From Ramlibacter sp. (GTDB taxonomy: Bacteria > Pseudomonadota > Gammaproteobacteria > Burkholderiales > Burkholderiaceae_C), in assembly GCA_030831585.1 (NCBI GenBank), contig JAURKV010000193.1, positions 1 to 42,234 of the forward strand: a stretch of DNA of 42,234 nucleotides, given 5' to 3'. Under the pieces are notes generated by a model, which had not been told where the DNA came from, did no database searches, and saw only the letters and a list, made by a program, of their open reading frames with translations. Below, in pieces: positions 8,672 to 17,913 of this stretch (within the stretch, counting starts at the first letter, position 1; each line of letters starts with the position of its first letter). Position numbers and translations under genes: made by a program.

Positions 8672-8950
8672 TCAGCTACTGCCACGAACAATCAACTCGA
8701 AGCCGACATCGCAGCTGGGCACTTCAATAGGCTCTGCGCGCATCAATTGCAGCAGCATGTTGGCCGCCTGTTGCCCGATCAGCGAGCGGGGCGTTCGCAC
8801 CGTGGTCAGCGGAGGCACCAGTTGTTCGCCGCCAGACAAAGGGCCATGGTCAGGCCCAAGCCGCGCAGCACCAAAGCGGCCACCTCCCGGACGCAGTTTG
8901 TTGAAGAGATGAAGGCCAGCTGCGTTGCGGCCGAGGCGCTTGAACGCCAA
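8672..8950 (-). pseudogene. LacI-type regulator remnant (C-terminal end only)
   Basis: About 90 codons remain. The end (VPPLTTVRTPRSLIGQQAAN, then VPSCDVGFELIVRGSS) is typical of the C-terminal effector domain of LacI/GalR repressors. Homology can be followed up to roughly LHLFNKL and then fades near 8930. The helix-turn-helix domain and most of the ligand-binding domain (some 230 residues) are absent, and the lysR gene begins its 3' end five bases further on. The apparent ATG at 8950 is therefore not a real start. The loss coincides with the left edge of the lower-G+C block, suggesting the gene was cut by an insertion or deletion. Confidence 0.72.
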
Positions 8951-8955
8951 TGCAT

Positions 8956-9873
8956 TCAGGATGCGTCCTGCTGTAGTAATGCTGCCTGCAGCAATTCTTC
9001 GGCGATACGCCCGGTTAACTTCAAAAGTTGGCGGTTCGCTTGTGATGACGACCCCCGACTGGGTACGACCAAACAGACCTCGGTTCTTAGGGTGGGGCTC
9101 AGGGGCAATGGAACGATATCGACCTTCCGGTCTGAAAGATTGCGGGCCATCTTTGACAGAACCGCAAACCCCTGATCTCTAGAGACCATATCGACAATCG
9201 TCTCGAGGTTATCGATCTCCATGGCGAATGCCGGGATCTTGTTGACACGTCGCATCGCCTCTTCGAGGGTATTGCGAATCGAGTTCGGCCGAGTAGGGGC
9301 AATGAGCGGGAGCTCGCCGAGGCTCTCGAGGGAAATTGGCGAGTGCCGCGAAAGAGATCTAGCGGCGCGGGGGGACGCCATCAAAAATAAATCCTCGTAG
9401 ACCAAGTGCGTCACGTTGACTAAGGGGCTTGGTGTCGGCTTGAAAACAATGGCCGCGTCCAACGACCCTGCGCACAGCTGCTCCATGAGAAATTTCGAGC
9501 GCCCCTGAATCACGCTGAAGTTGGCGCTGGGGTTAACGGCCCGAAGTTTGGCGATGAGCTGGCTGCCTATAGTCGCAGCAATGATGAACGGGAGCCCAAT
9601 CGCGAACCTGCCAGCTCCGCTCTCCTTGACTTCACTTTCAGCGACCTCAACCATCTCCAGAATACGCTGCGCGTGCTTTAACAAGTTCTGACCTGCTTCC
9701 GTCAAGGTGGCGCCGCGCCCATTTCGCACCAACAGGCGTTTGCCAAGGTGGTCCTCAAGGCCACTGATTTGCTTGCTCAGCGCAGGCTGGCTCACGTTCA
9801 GCACACCGGCGGCGCGGCTGAAGCTGCCGAGGTGGGCAACCATTGAAAAGTACCTGAGCTGGCGAAGGTCCAT
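8956..9873 (-). CDS. LysR-family transcriptional regulator
   Basis: 305 aa, normal LysR length. The winged helix-turn-helix occupies about residues 1-60 (LRQLRYFSMVAHLGSFSRAA, then VSQPALSKQISGLE). The effector-binding domain follows, with the family-like GRFAIGLPF strand. The start has AGGAA about eight bases upstream. It is divergent from the capA-like gene and the peptide-type transporter, which is the classical layout for a LysR activator of the adjacent operon and of itself. The shared 217-bp gap holds an ATAT-N9-ATAT element containing a T-N11-A core. G+C is lower than in the genes to the left of 8671. The inducer is unknown, though a substrate of the imported class is the natural guess. 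Confidence 0.92.
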   Translation of the reverse strand: MDLRQLRYFSMVAHLGSFSRAAGVLNVSQPALSKQISGLEDHLGKRLLVRNGRGATLTEAGQNLLKHAQRILEMVEVAESEVKESGAGRFAIGLPFIIAATIGSQLIAKLRAVNPSANFSVIQGRSKFLMEQLCAGSLDAAIVFKPTPSPLVNVTHLVYEDLFLMASPRAARSLSRHSPISLESLGELPLIAPTRPNSIRNTLEEAMRRVNKIPAFAMEIDNLETIVDMVSRDQGFAVLSKMARNLSDRKVDIVPLPLSPTLRTEVCLVVPSRGSSSQANRQLLKLTGRIAEELLQAALLQQDAS

Positions 9874-10090
9874 GATGGATTCCTAGCGGTGCAGGATCAT
9901 CTTGCGATATTTCTTTTTCATATAACTGGCATAACCAAATCCAGCGCTCTGGCAGAGACAGGCGCTCAATAATTTCGCCACCCTGATAGCGCACTTTCAG
10001 AGAAGAAATGGGCGAATGTGTGCTAACCGGAATGAAAATTCAAGATACCTCAATCGGGCACCTCGTTGCTAGAAGCGAAAGGAATTGGTT
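9874..10090. promoter_or_regulatory. Divergent LysR/capA control region with T-N11-A element
   Basis: A/T-rich gap. ATAT at 9907-9910 and ATAT at 9920-9923 are separated by nine bases and contain a T-N11-A core, the minimal LysR box. ATAAC-tggc-ATAAC follows directly at 9923-9936. For the rightward gene, AAAGGA at about 10078-10083 lies seven bases before GTG 10091. That spacing is why I use GTG rather than the TTG at 10085 in the ORF track. Confidence 0.45.
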
Positions 10091-11470
10091 GTGGCCTCCC
10101 CTAAGTTGAACTGGAATGTAACCCTCGTCGGCGAATGCATGGTTTCGAGGCCCTTTGCAGTACATGACGATCCGGAGTCCACCCGCGTCTATGAACTGAT
10201 GCGCAACGCCGACCTCACCTACGGCCATCTGGAAATGAACTTCGCCGACGAGTCGGAGGTCACCTATCCGAACCGTGGCGACTGGCTCGGCAGCTTCATG
10301 TTGTCTGAACCTGTGATCGCCAAGGACTTGAAGTGGGCCGGCATCGACATGATGTCGCTCGCACATAACCACAGCCTAGACTTTGGGCCCGAGGGTCTGC
10401 TGGCCACTGCAAAGCATTGCCGGGCAGCGGGTCTGACCGTCGCGGGCACGGGCGTCGACCTAGAGGCAGCCAGAGCCCCTTCGTATCGCGAGACCAAGCA
10501 CGGCCGCGTCGCCTTAATCTCTATGTCGTCCGGCAACAAGCCCAACGAGTGGGCCAGCCTGGCAAAGGGCGGCTTCGCCGGCCGTCCTGGCATCAATCCC
10601 CTGCGCGCTAGCTTCAAGTACATGCTGACGGCCGAGGCTGCGGAACAAATGAAAGCCATCGCACGCGAATTGGACGTGCTTCGCGAAAGCGATGGGAGCA
10701 CCATGGGAACTGGGCTCCAGGCTGGTCAATTCGGTTTTCAAATGCCGGGCGACCAATCGACCCGGGCCTCCAATGCCTTTGTCGTCGGGGATCGATTCGA
10801 GATCCAGAGCAGCTGCCACCGGCGCGATCTCGAGGGCAACGTCCGATCAATTGACGAGGCGCGCAAGATGGCCGACTTCGTGATCGTTGCACACCACTTT
10901 AATATCGCGGACGGGAAGCGTCGCGAGAAGGTGCCCGCGTTCGTGCGTGAATTTGCCCACGCCGCGATCGATGCCGGCGCAGATGTCTATGTCGCCCATG
11001 GCTGGCATTGGTGCCTGGGCATCGAGATCTACAAGGGAAAGCCCATCATCTACGGAACTGGCAACTTCTTTGCGCAGTCTGAATTTATCCGTCGCGTCCC
11101 CTACGACAGCTATGAAAGCTGGGGCCACGACATGGACCGACTGCCGCAATTGAACCCGGCGGATCATCCGCTCCACCCGGGCATGGACAAGCACGTCGAG
11201 GGCTGGTGGAACTCCGCCCTGATGTCACTGGAGATGCAGGACGGCAAGTTCGTGCAGATGAAACTGCACCCTGTGGAGATGGGTCGCGTCGCCAAGGATG
11301 GCGAAATCATGCGTGGCACAGGCCAAGGCGAGCACGCGCTGACCGAAGGCCGGCCTTTGATCGCCAAGGGTGAATCCGCACAGCGGACACTCGAGCGCAT
11401 TCAGCGCCTGTCGTCCAACTTCGGCACCAAGGTCGCCATTGAGGGCGAAGTCGGCATCATCCGCTTCTGA
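10091..11470 (+). CDS. CapA-like protein (PGA_cap, calcineurin-like metallophosphoesterase fold)
   Basis: 459 aa from the GTG at 10091. It carries the family's three blocks: an N-terminal strand VTLVGECMVSRPF (CapA usually has GDVM, so Glu replaces the metal Asp here), the central SLAHNHSLDFGPEGL with the N-H-x3-D type pattern, and the C-terminal VYVAHGWHWCLGIEIYKGKPIIYGTGNFF. No signal peptide or membrane anchor is visible, unlike poly-gamma-glutamate synthesis CapA, so it is probably cytoplasmic and a hydrolase rather than a capsule protein. It is the first gene of a rightward run with a peptide-type ABC importer, which suggests it acts on the imported compound. Substrate unknown. Confidence 0.78.
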   Translation: MASPKLNWNVTLVGECMVSRPFAVHDDPESTRVYELMRNADLTYGHLEMNFADESEVTYPNRGDWLGSFMLSEPVIAKDLKWAGIDMMSLAHNHSLDFGPEGLLATAKHCRAAGLTVAGTGVDLEAARAPSYRETKHGRVALISMSSGNKPNEWASLAKGGFAGRPGINPLRASFKYMLTAEAAEQMKAIARELDVLRESDGSTMGTGLQAGQFGFQMPGDQSTRASNAFVVGDRFEIQSSCHRRDLEGNVRSIDEARKMADFVIVAHHFNIADGKRREKVPAFVREFAHAAIDAGADVYVAHGWHWCLGIEIYKGKPIIYGTGNFFAQSEFIRRVPYDSYESWGHDMDRLPQLNPADHPLHPGMDKHVEGWWNSALMSLEMQDGKFVQMKLHPVEMGRVAKDGEIMRGTGQGEHALTEGRPLIAKGESAQRTLERIQRLSSNFGTKVAIEGEVGIIRF

Positions 11471-11503
11471 GCGGCAGCCGCCCCCCAGTTCAGTCGCGAA
11501 TCC

Positions 11504-12505
11504 ATGACCGAGCAAATTGAGCTGACGCAGCCGAATTCATCCACGGCTAAGGCGCTCGAAGTCACCGGCCTAACGGTGATTGCCCGCCGCGACGGCACCA
11601 CTACCGAGATCGTGTCGGACATCTCCTATGCAATCGACCGAGGCCGAACGCTCGGCGTAGTGGGCGAAAGCGGCTGCGGCAAAACGGTGACTTCACTTTC
11701 AGTCATGGGATTGCTTCCGGCCAATCTCTCAAGCGCTGGATCCATAAAGATTGCAGGCCATGAGATGGCCGGGGCCTCTGAACGGACATGGGAAAACACG
11801 CGAGGTAATCAGGTCGCCATGGTCTTCCAGGAGCCCATGAGCGCGCTCAACCCGGTCATGAAGATTGGGACGCAGGTCGCCGAGGTGATCGTTCGCCACC
11901 GCGGGACAAGCCCGCGGATCGCGCACAAAGAAGCGATTGAATTGCTCGCCGCCGTCGGGATACCCTCCCCCGAGGTACGTGCAAATGACTACCCCCACCA
12001 GCTATCTGGCGGGATGCGGCAGCGTGCAATGATTGCCATCGCGTTGGCATGCCAGCCTGTGCTTCTTGTCGCCGATGAGCCAACCACGGCCCTCGATGTC
12101 ACCATCCAGGCGCAAATCCTCGATCTCATGGTCGAATTGCAGGATCGCACTGGCACGGCCATTCAGTTCATTAGCCACAATCTGGCGGTGGTTTCGCAGA
12201 TCGCCCACGACATCATGGTGATGTACGCTGGCCGCGTTGTCGAAAAGGCCACTGCCCAAGAGATGTTCAGTGCGCCATTGCATCCCTACACGCGAGGTCT
12301 GATCGAAACGCTTCCTGATCCTGACCGTCCGGTCAAGCGTCTGCCAGTCATACCTGGCGCCGTCCAAAGCATGGCAGCGGGGGCTGCCGGCTGCCGTTTT
12401 GCCAAGCGCTGCAGTCTCGCTGATGGCCATTGCGCCCAAGTGACGCCAGCTCTCGAATTGCATGGCAGCGACCACTGGGTGGCTTGCCACAAGGTGCCAG
12501 CATGA
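11504..12505 (+). CDS. Dipeptide/oligopeptide-type ABC transporter ATPase (DppD/OppD)
   Basis: 333 aa. Walker A GESGCGKT, Q-loop FQEPMSALNP, signature LSGGMRQRAMIAIAL and Walker B LLVADEPTTALDVT are all intact. The C-terminal oligopeptide-transporter extension carries the cysteines of the family's probable iron-sulfur site (GCRFAKRCSLADGHC, then WVACHK). It is followed with ATGA overlap by the second ATPase, and together they drive the DppBC-type permease. It starts 33 bp after the capA-like gene, so it is very likely in the same operon. Confidence 0.93.
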   Translation: MTEQIELTQPNSSTAKALEVTGLTVIARRDGTTTEIVSDISYAIDRGRTLGVVGESGCGKTVTSLSVMGLLPANLSSAGSIKIAGHEMAGASERTWENTRGNQVAMVFQEPMSALNPVMKIGTQVAEVIVRHRGTSPRIAHKEAIELLAAVGIPSPEVRANDYPHQLSGGMRQRAMIAIALACQPVLLVADEPTTALDVTIQAQILDLMVELQDRTGTAIQFISHNLAVVSQIAHDIMVMYAGRVVEKATAQEMFSAPLHPYTRGLIETLPDPDRPVKRLPVIPGAVQSMAAGAAGCRFAKRCSLADGHCAQVTPALELHGSDHWVACHKVPA

Positions 12506-13443
12506 CGGCTCTTCTCGAAATTGACGCAATGAGCGTCCACTTTCAGGTCGGCTCCGGCATGCTGAGGAGGGGGAAGACGCTCAAGGCAGTTGACAACGTC
12601 ACCCTCCAAATCAATGAGAACGAGACGGTCGCCTTAGTTGGCGAGAGCGGCAGTGGCAAGACCACGCTGGGCCGGGTCGTTGCCGGGTTAGGCTCAACCA
12701 CCGCTGGCTCAGTACGGTTCCGAGGAGCACCCCTAGAGGCCTCGGGGAAAATTCAAATGATTTTCCAGGATCCGTTCTCAGCCCTCGATCCGCGGATGCT
12801 AGTGGGCGACGTAGTCGCGGAGCCTCTGCGCTTACTTGGGCGCGGCAAAGCCAGGGATCGGCGAGATCGTGCCCGTGAGATGCTTGATCAAGTGCGCTTG
12901 CCCAAAGATGCTGCAGAGCGATTCCCGCACGAGTTCTCGGGTGGACAGCGCCAGCGCATTGCGATCGCCCGGGCGCTTGTTGCAGATCCTGAATTAATCG
13001 TCGCCGACGAACCTCTGTCGGCACTTGATGTGTCTATTCAGAGCCAGGTCCTGAATCTTCTGATGGACTTGAAGGAAAGCCGCCAACTGGCCCTGCTGTT
13101 CATCAGCCATGATCTTGCCGTTGTTCATCATCTTGCTGATCGAGTCGCCGTGCTGTACTTGGGCAGGATCGTGGAGGTCGCCTCACGCGACGGGTTGTTC
13201 AAGAATCCGAGCCATCCCTATACCCAGGCACTGCTCCAGGCAGCCCCCAAAATCGGCATGCGCCGATCAAGCCAGACAACCATGCTCCGGGGCGAAATCC
13301 CCAGCCCCCTCAATCCCCCTCCCGGCTGCAGTTTCCATCCCCGCTGTCCCAAGGCCAGGGATATTTGTCGCCAGGTAGCGCCTGCGCTCGAGTCCGCGCC
13401 AGGCCGGACTGGACAACTTGCCGCCTGTCACTTCAAGGACTAA
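12502..13443 (+). CDS. Dipeptide/oligopeptide-type ABC transporter ATPase (DppF/OppF)
   Basis: 313 aa. I start it at ATG 12502, which overlaps the preceding TGA (ATGA), not at 12430 as in the ORF track. Walker A GESGSGKT, Q-loop FQDPFSALDPR, signature FSGGQRQRIAIARAL and Walker B LIVADEPLSALDVS are intact. The C-terminal part has the paired-cysteine pattern GCSFHPRCPKARDIC with a later AACH, as in the partner ATPase. The permease gene begins three bases after the stop. Confidence 0.93.
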   Translation: MTALLEIDAMSVHFQVGSGMLRRGKTLKAVDNVTLQINENETVALVGESGSGKTTLGRVVAGLGSTTAGSVRFRGAPLEASGKIQMIFQDPFSALDPRMLVGDVVAEPLRLLGRGKARDRRDRAREMLDQVRLPKDAAERFPHEFSGGQRQRIAIARALVADPELIVADEPLSALDVSIQSQVLNLLMDLKESRQLALLFISHDLAVVHHLADRVAVLYLGRIVEVASRDGLFKNPSHPYTQALLQAAPKIGMRRSSQTTMLRGEIPSPLNPPPGCSFHPRCPKARDICRQVAPALESAPGRTGQLAACHFKD

Positions 13444-13446
13444 GTC

Positions 13447-14400
13447 ATGGGTCGCTATAGCCTGCGTCGTATTGCAGAGGCCGCCCTTGTGGCGCTGATC
13501 ATGTCCTTTCTCCTCTACAACTTGATATCGCTACTGCCAGGCGATCCGGTTGATTTGATGTTGGAAGGGAATCCATCGGTCACGCCGGAGTTGGTGGCGC
13601 AGATGCGCGCGCTCTATGGCGACAACCAGCCTCTCGTACAAAGATACTGGCACTGGCTGGGAAATCTTGCCTCTGGCGACCTCGGTTATTCGTCTTCACA
13701 GTTCAAGCCAGTGATGGAGGTCCTCGGACCGGCGCTGCTCCAGACTTCGAAGCTGATGATCTGGACTTTTGTCATCAGCATTTTGACCTCTATCGTGCTT
13801 GGCAGCCTAGCAGCATTCAAGCCGGGAGGCTGGATAGATAACGTCATCAGCTTCTTCGCCTTTGCCTGCGTTTCATCGCCAGCCTATTGGGTGGCGCTTC
13901 TCTTCTTGATCGTCTTTTCAGTCAAGCTGCAGTGGTTTCCCGCGACCGCGACGGCTATCGACCCCGACATGGGCCTGCTAAAGCAGATGAGCTACTTCGT
14001 CTTGCCTATTTTGACACTGACTCTCTTCAGCGTAGGGCAATATGTCCGGTATGTGCGCGCATCAATGATCGAAACACTGGCCTCGGACTACATCCGGACG
14101 GCACGGGCAAAAGGTCTTAGCCGCATCACGATCGTGCGGCGGCATGCACTTCGGAACGCGCTCGTCCCCGTGGTGACCTTGATGGCCTTGAGCTTTGGCA
14201 GCCTGATGTCGGGCGCACTGGTCGTGGAAACCATGTTTGGCGTGCAAGGCATGGGCAAAGCCATCTATGACGCGGTCATGATGAAAGATTTCAACGTTGC
14301 GATGATCGGTATGCTCTTTGCAACCTTGGTCACCCTGTTCGCGAGCCTGGTGGCCGACTTGGCCTATGGCTGGCTCGATCCGCGGATCTCACTGAAATGA
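13447..14400 (+). CDS. Dipeptide/oligopeptide-type ABC transporter permease (DppB-like)
   Basis: 317 aa inner-membrane protein. The first span is AALVALIMSFLLYNLISLLPG, followed by the family's periplasmic GDP-VDLML and YGDNQPLVQRYWHWLGNLASGDLG. The EAA loop that docks the ATPase reads SDYIRTARAKGLSRITIVRRHALRNALVP split over a cytoplasmic turn. About six spans are expected. It sits 3 bp after one ATPase gene and overlaps the next permease gene by ATGA, so the five genes 11504-17097 clearly form one unit. G+C at third positions looks low compared with the genes left of 8671. Confidence 0.93.
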   Translation: MGRYSLRRIAEAALVALIMSFLLYNLISLLPGDPVDLMLEGNPSVTPELVAQMRALYGDNQPLVQRYWHWLGNLASGDLGYSSSQFKPVMEVLGPALLQTSKLMIWTFVISILTSIVLGSLAAFKPGGWIDNVISFFAFACVSSPAYWVALLFLIVFSVKLQWFPATATAIDPDMGLLKQMSYFVLPILTLTLFSVGQYVRYVRASMIETLASDYIRTARAKGLSRITIVRRHALRNALVPVVTLMALSFGSLMSGALVVETMFGVQGMGKAIYDAVMMKDFNVAMIGMLFATLVTLFASLVADLAYGWLDPRISLK

Positions 14401-15332
14401 CTGTCCCCGCCCTCCCAACCCAAGGCGGTCATCGCTCGCGTTCGATCTGGATCGACCGCTGGAGTGTCCTCAGGAGACACCGTCCAGCGATGGTGTCTTT
14501 AATGGTGCTCGTGCTGATGGCAGTCTTCTGCTTCAGCGCCTCTGCCTATGCTTCTTGGATGGGGCTGGATGTCAATGCGACCGATTTAATGGCTCGCTTC
14601 AATCCCCCCTCCGAAACCAACCTCCTGGGCACCGATGAAATCGGTCGAGACGTCCTTTTACGACTGATGTACGGTGGGCAGGTTTCATTGACAATCGGCG
14701 TATTGGCGACAGCCTTCGGCTGCGCCATTGGTGTGACTGTTGGTGTTCTTGCGGGCTACCTCGGAGGCCGTGCCGATTCCTTCCTGATGCGGGCGACGGA
14801 CTGCATGATCGCCTTGCCTCTGGTGCCTTTGCTAGTAATCCTGGCAGCCATCGATCTGGGCAAATTGGGCCTCCCGCCTGAAATCGTTCAAAGCCCCAGC
14901 GTTTCATTCTGGCGCATCGTCATCATCATTTCGCTTGTCGACTGGACCACGATCGCCCGAGTCGTCCGGGCGGGGACCCTAACCATCGCTCACCAGGACT
15001 ATGTGCTGGCGGCCCGAGTCAGCGGTGGCAGAGCGCCCTACATGATTGGCATTCATGTCCTGCCTAACGTAGCCACACCAATCATCGTGGCTGCCACATT
15101 GACGATCGGCCGGGTCATCTTGCTCGAATCGACCCTCAGTTTCCTCGGTGTCGGCGTGATGCCGCCAACGCCGACCTGGGGAAACATGCTCAATAATGCC
15201 CAGGAGCTTGCATCGACCGCCCCCATGCTGGCGGTCTACCCAGGCCTACTGATTTTTCTCACGGTCATCACCTTCAACTTCCTGGGGGATGGTCTGCGCG
15301 TGGCCTTTGATCCACGTTCTCAGCAACGTTGA
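14397..15332 (+). CDS. Dipeptide/oligopeptide-type ABC transporter permease (DppC-like)
   Basis: 311 aa inner-membrane protein. The N-terminal cytoplasmic segment leads into MVSLMVLVLMAVFCFSASAYA, and the NLLGTDEIGRDVLLRLMYGG stretch is diagnostic for DppC/OppC. The docking loop is QDYVLAARVSGGRAPYMI followed by HVLPNVATPIIV. Near the C-terminus are SFLGVGVMPPTPTWG and LGDGLRVAFDPR, also typical. It starts within the stop of the DppB-like gene (ATGA). Together they make the channel for the binding protein encoded 73 bp further on. Confidence 0.93.
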   Translation: MTVPALPTQGGHRSRSIWIDRWSVLRRHRPAMVSLMVLVLMAVFCFSASAYASWMGLDVNATDLMARFNPPSETNLLGTDEIGRDVLLRLMYGGQVSLTIGVLATAFGCAIGVTVGVLAGYLGGRADSFLMRATDCMIALPLVPLLVILAAIDLGKLGLPPEIVQSPSVSFWRIVIIISLVDWTTIARVVRAGTLTIAHQDYVLAARVSGGRAPYMIGIHVLPNVATPIIVAATLTIGRVILLESTLSFLGVGVMPPTPTWGNMLNNAQELASTAPMLAVYPGLLIFLTVITFNFLGDGLRVAFDPRSQQR

Positions 15333-15405
15333 ACATCCAAGCCACCCCGCCGCTGCGAGTTGGCAGTAAAGCAGGCGCCAAGCGCCACAGAAGGAGTGAG
15401 GAGAC

Positions 15406-17097
15406 ATGAAGATCAAAACTATCAGCAGAGCGTCCTGCAGCGCACTGATGACCTTGGTATTGACGACCGCAGGTGTAATTTCGGCGCCGGCCACCGCGGC
15501 TTCCGACCCCACCAAACTAGTCATCGGGCAACTGCAGTTTGTGCCCAATTCCCACCCGCTGATTCAGGTCAATAACACCAAGCTTTTCCTGATGGGGTTC
15601 ATTCAAAGGCCGGTCACAGCCTTTGACGCCAGGGGCCAGAGTGTCTGTCTGCTCTGCGAGAAAAAGCCCTCGCTGGAAAACGGCCTGGCCAAGATCGTGG
15701 ATCTCCCTGGTGGCAAGACAGGAATGCAAGTCACGCTGAAGCTGCGGGCCGATGCAAAGTGGGGGGATGGGACACCGGTCAGTTCGCAAGACATTGCTCT
15801 AACCTGGAAGATGGCTCAGGAAGGTGCCCTGGGCTTCTCCAACTACAACGCATGGACTCGCGCCACCAAGGTCGACATCGTCAACCCCACGACTGCCGTT
15901 CTTCACCTCGATTCGGTCGAGACCGGTTATGACAGCTGGGATCAGGTGCTCCCGTCACATATTGAGGGGCCAATCTATGCGAAGTACAAGACCGCCGAGG
16001 AGTATGTCAAGCAAAGCGCTTACAACCGTGAGCCAACCAATCCGGGGCTTTGGAACGGCGCCTACACCCTGACGTCCATGCAGATGGGGGCGCAGATCAC
16101 ATTAGCACCCAACAAATTCTGGCCCACCGCCCCCCAACTCAAGACCATTGTTTTGAGCTACCGCAGTAACGCCGCCGCCCTCATCCAGAACCTTCTGTCC
16201 GGCGACCTTGACGCGCTGCCGGTGAGTCCTGGCGGCATTAGCTTCTCCCAGATGCTTACCCTACGCAAGCAGCAGGCGAGTCGCTTCGACTTCCCGGTCC
16301 AGCCAGGCTACAACCTGGAGCGGCTTGTCTTCCAGACGCAGAATCCGGCGCTTTCGGATGTTCGCGTACGCCGAGCCATTGCTCATGCGATCAATAGGGA
16401 AGCGATCAGCACCCAACTTTTTGAGAAGCTTCAGCCCGTTGCTACGAGCATCCTTGCAGAAAACAGCAGCAACCATTCCAACACGGTCACCCGCTACAAA
16501 TTCGACCCGGCACGTGCAAAAGCGCTTCTGACGGAGGCTGGGTGGAAGCCGGGGTCTGATGGTATTTGTATCAACCCAGCCGGACAGAAGCTTTCTATTG
16601 AGCTCGTAACAACGGCAGGCAATCAGACACGCGTGCAAATTGCGCAGGTTATTCAAAACCAGCTGAAGTCTGTTTGCATCGATGCCCCTGTGAAGCAGGT
16701 ACAGATCGGCGTCTACAACGGTGAAGAAATGCGCAAGCGAAAATTCACCGGTATGGGTCTCTCGTCCATCCAGTTCCCGCCTTCGACCTCTCCGGAGATC
16801 TACCTCGCGACCAACGGAATCCCCACCGAGAAAAATGGATTCACTGGGAACAACTTCTCGGGATACTCCAGTCCGGCGATGGATGCAGCCGTCCAAGAAG
16901 CCGAGAGGGCGCTGCAGCCAGCCGCAGCCAAGGCGGCCTGGGCGAAGGTCCAGCAGATCGCATTGGATGACCTCCCTATCCTGCCGCTCTACTACTACGC
17001 CTCCTCCTGGGTGGTTCCTAAGGGCATGAAGGGCCTGGATGCCCCTCGTTATGACCAGCCGACCAATTGGGCGGAGTACTGGAAGCGGGCGCCTTGA
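15406..17097 (+). CDS. Extracellular solute-binding protein family 5 (peptide-type)
   Basis: 563 aa. The N-terminus (KIKTISRASCSALMTLVLTTAGVISAPATAA) is an export signal with cleavage near residue 33. The mature part is an SBP_bac_5 domain, seen in LKLRADAKWGDGTPVSSQDIALTWK and in DVRVRRAIAHAINREAI. The start has a strong AAGGAGTGAGGAG ribosome site. Members bind di- or oligopeptides, but also nickel, opines, glutathione and sugars, so the ligand cannot be read from family alone. The adjacent CapA-like, cupin-like and 2-hydroxyacid dehydrogenase genes argue against plain peptide scavenging. Confidence 0.92.
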   Translation: MKIKTISRASCSALMTLVLTTAGVISAPATAASDPTKLVIGQLQFVPNSHPLIQVNNTKLFLMGFIQRPVTAFDARGQSVCLLCEKKPSLENGLAKIVDLPGGKTGMQVTLKLRADAKWGDGTPVSSQDIALTWKMAQEGALGFSNYNAWTRATKVDIVNPTTAVLHLDSVETGYDSWDQVLPSHIEGPIYAKYKTAEEYVKQSAYNREPTNPGLWNGAYTLTSMQMGAQITLAPNKFWPTAPQLKTIVLSYRSNAAALIQNLLSGDLDALPVSPGGISFSQMLTLRKQQASRFDFPVQPGYNLERLVFQTQNPALSDVRVRRAIAHAINREAISTQLFEKLQPVATSILAENSSNHSNTVTRYKFDPARAKALLTEAGWKPGSDGICINPAGQKLSIELVTTAGNQTRVQIAQVIQNQLKSVCIDAPVKQVQIGVYNGEEMRKRKFTGMGLSSIQFPPSTSPEIYLATNGIPTEKNGFTGNNFSGYSSPAMDAAVQEAERALQPAAAKAAWAKVQQIALDDLPILPLYYYASSWVVPKGMKGLDAPRYDQPTNWAEYWKRAP

Positions 17098-17102
17098 GCA
17101 TA

Positions 17103-17134
17103 GAAGGGTGGGGGAAGCCCTTCAGCCACTTTTT
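17103..17134 (+). terminator. Hairpin with short T-run after the binding-protein gene
   Basis: GAAGGG (17103-17108) pairs with CCCTTC (17118-17123) across a nine-base loop, and five T's follow at 17130-17134. The T-run begins six bases after the stem, so it is a weak terminator or attenuator at best. It may lower expression of the two metabolic genes downstream relative to the transporter. Confidence 0.4.
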
Positions 17135-17151
17135 CCCGGAGAAGAATAAAT

Positions 17152-17913
17152 ATGGTTACCGCCGTCTCGGCTGAAAAGGCGTTCCTCAAACGATGGAGCC
17201 CTCATTCGAACACCAACTTCCGAACGCAGTTCATGGGAGAGGACCGGCACAAAGGCGAAAGACCTGACCCCAGCCGACCATCGCCGATCGCCTATCTGGT
17301 CGAACAAGGACCACACACGCAACTGCGCGCGCACTTTCACGAGGCAGATCAGTTTCAAGTCTTCGTCACTGGGGCAGGTCGGATCGGCGCACACAGTGCC
17401 TCGCCTGGCCTAAGTCATTTCGTTGGGCCTTACTCCGGCTACGGACCGATCGTCGCGGGCGACTCGGGACTCGCATATATGACCCTGCGCAACGCCTACG
17501 ATCCAGGCGCGCAATGGCTCCCCGAGAACGTTGAGAAGATGCGGCCCCATCGAGAAAGCCGACGGGAAGTCACCTTTCAAATGCCACAGCCAACAGCTGA
17601 TTCCGAGCTGGGGCAAATCAGCAGTGCAAGTCTCTCGCAACTCGTGAACACTCAAGCAGATGGTTTGGCAGCTTGGTCTTGCCTTATTCCTGCCAACAGT
17701 AGCTATAGCGGCCCATCCGCAGCGGACAGCGGTGGACAGTTCTGGCTGGTCATGGCAGGCCAACTGATTGATGACGAGCTAGGCGCATTAGATCGACTGT
17801 CAATGGCCTTCGTCAGGCCGGAAGATGGCGCCTACCTCGCCCGTGCCGGTGCCGCGGGGCTTCATATTCTGGTCCTGCAATTTCCGCGATATCGCAAAGC
17901 TGAGGTAGCTTGA
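17152..17913 (+). CDS. Cupin-like (probable bicupin) protein of unknown function
   Basis: 253 aa, with no firm family recognised. The first half contains HFHEADQFQVFVTGAGRIG, which resembles cupin motif 1 with His-x-His present and Gln where the metal-binding Glu usually stands. The second half (WSCLIPANSSYSG, then GQFWLVMAGQLIDDEL and LHILVLQFPR) resembles a second beta-barrel without the histidines. So at most one barrel should bind metal. It lies 54 bp after the binding protein and overlaps the dehydrogenase gene, so all are probably transcribed together. A role as isomerase, lyase or dioxygenase on the imported compound is possible but unproven. Confidence 0.6.
   Translation: MVTAVSAEKAFLKRWSPHSNTNFRTQFMGEDRHKGERPDPSRPSPIAYLVEQGPHTQLRAHFHEADQFQVFVTGAGRIGAHSASPGLSHFVGPYSGYGPIVAGDSGLAYMTLRNAYDPGAQWLPENVEKMRPHRESRREVTFQMPQPTADSELGQISSASLSQLVNTQADGLAAWSCLIPANSSYSGPSAADSGGQFWLVMAGQLIDDELGALDRLSMAFVRPEDGAYLARAGAAGLHILVLQFPRYRKAEVA

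Noticed and set aside
8672-8950. LacI remnant as a complete small protein
   Set aside because: It lacks the DNA-binding domain, starts within the effector domain, and the homology begins after the apparent Met.
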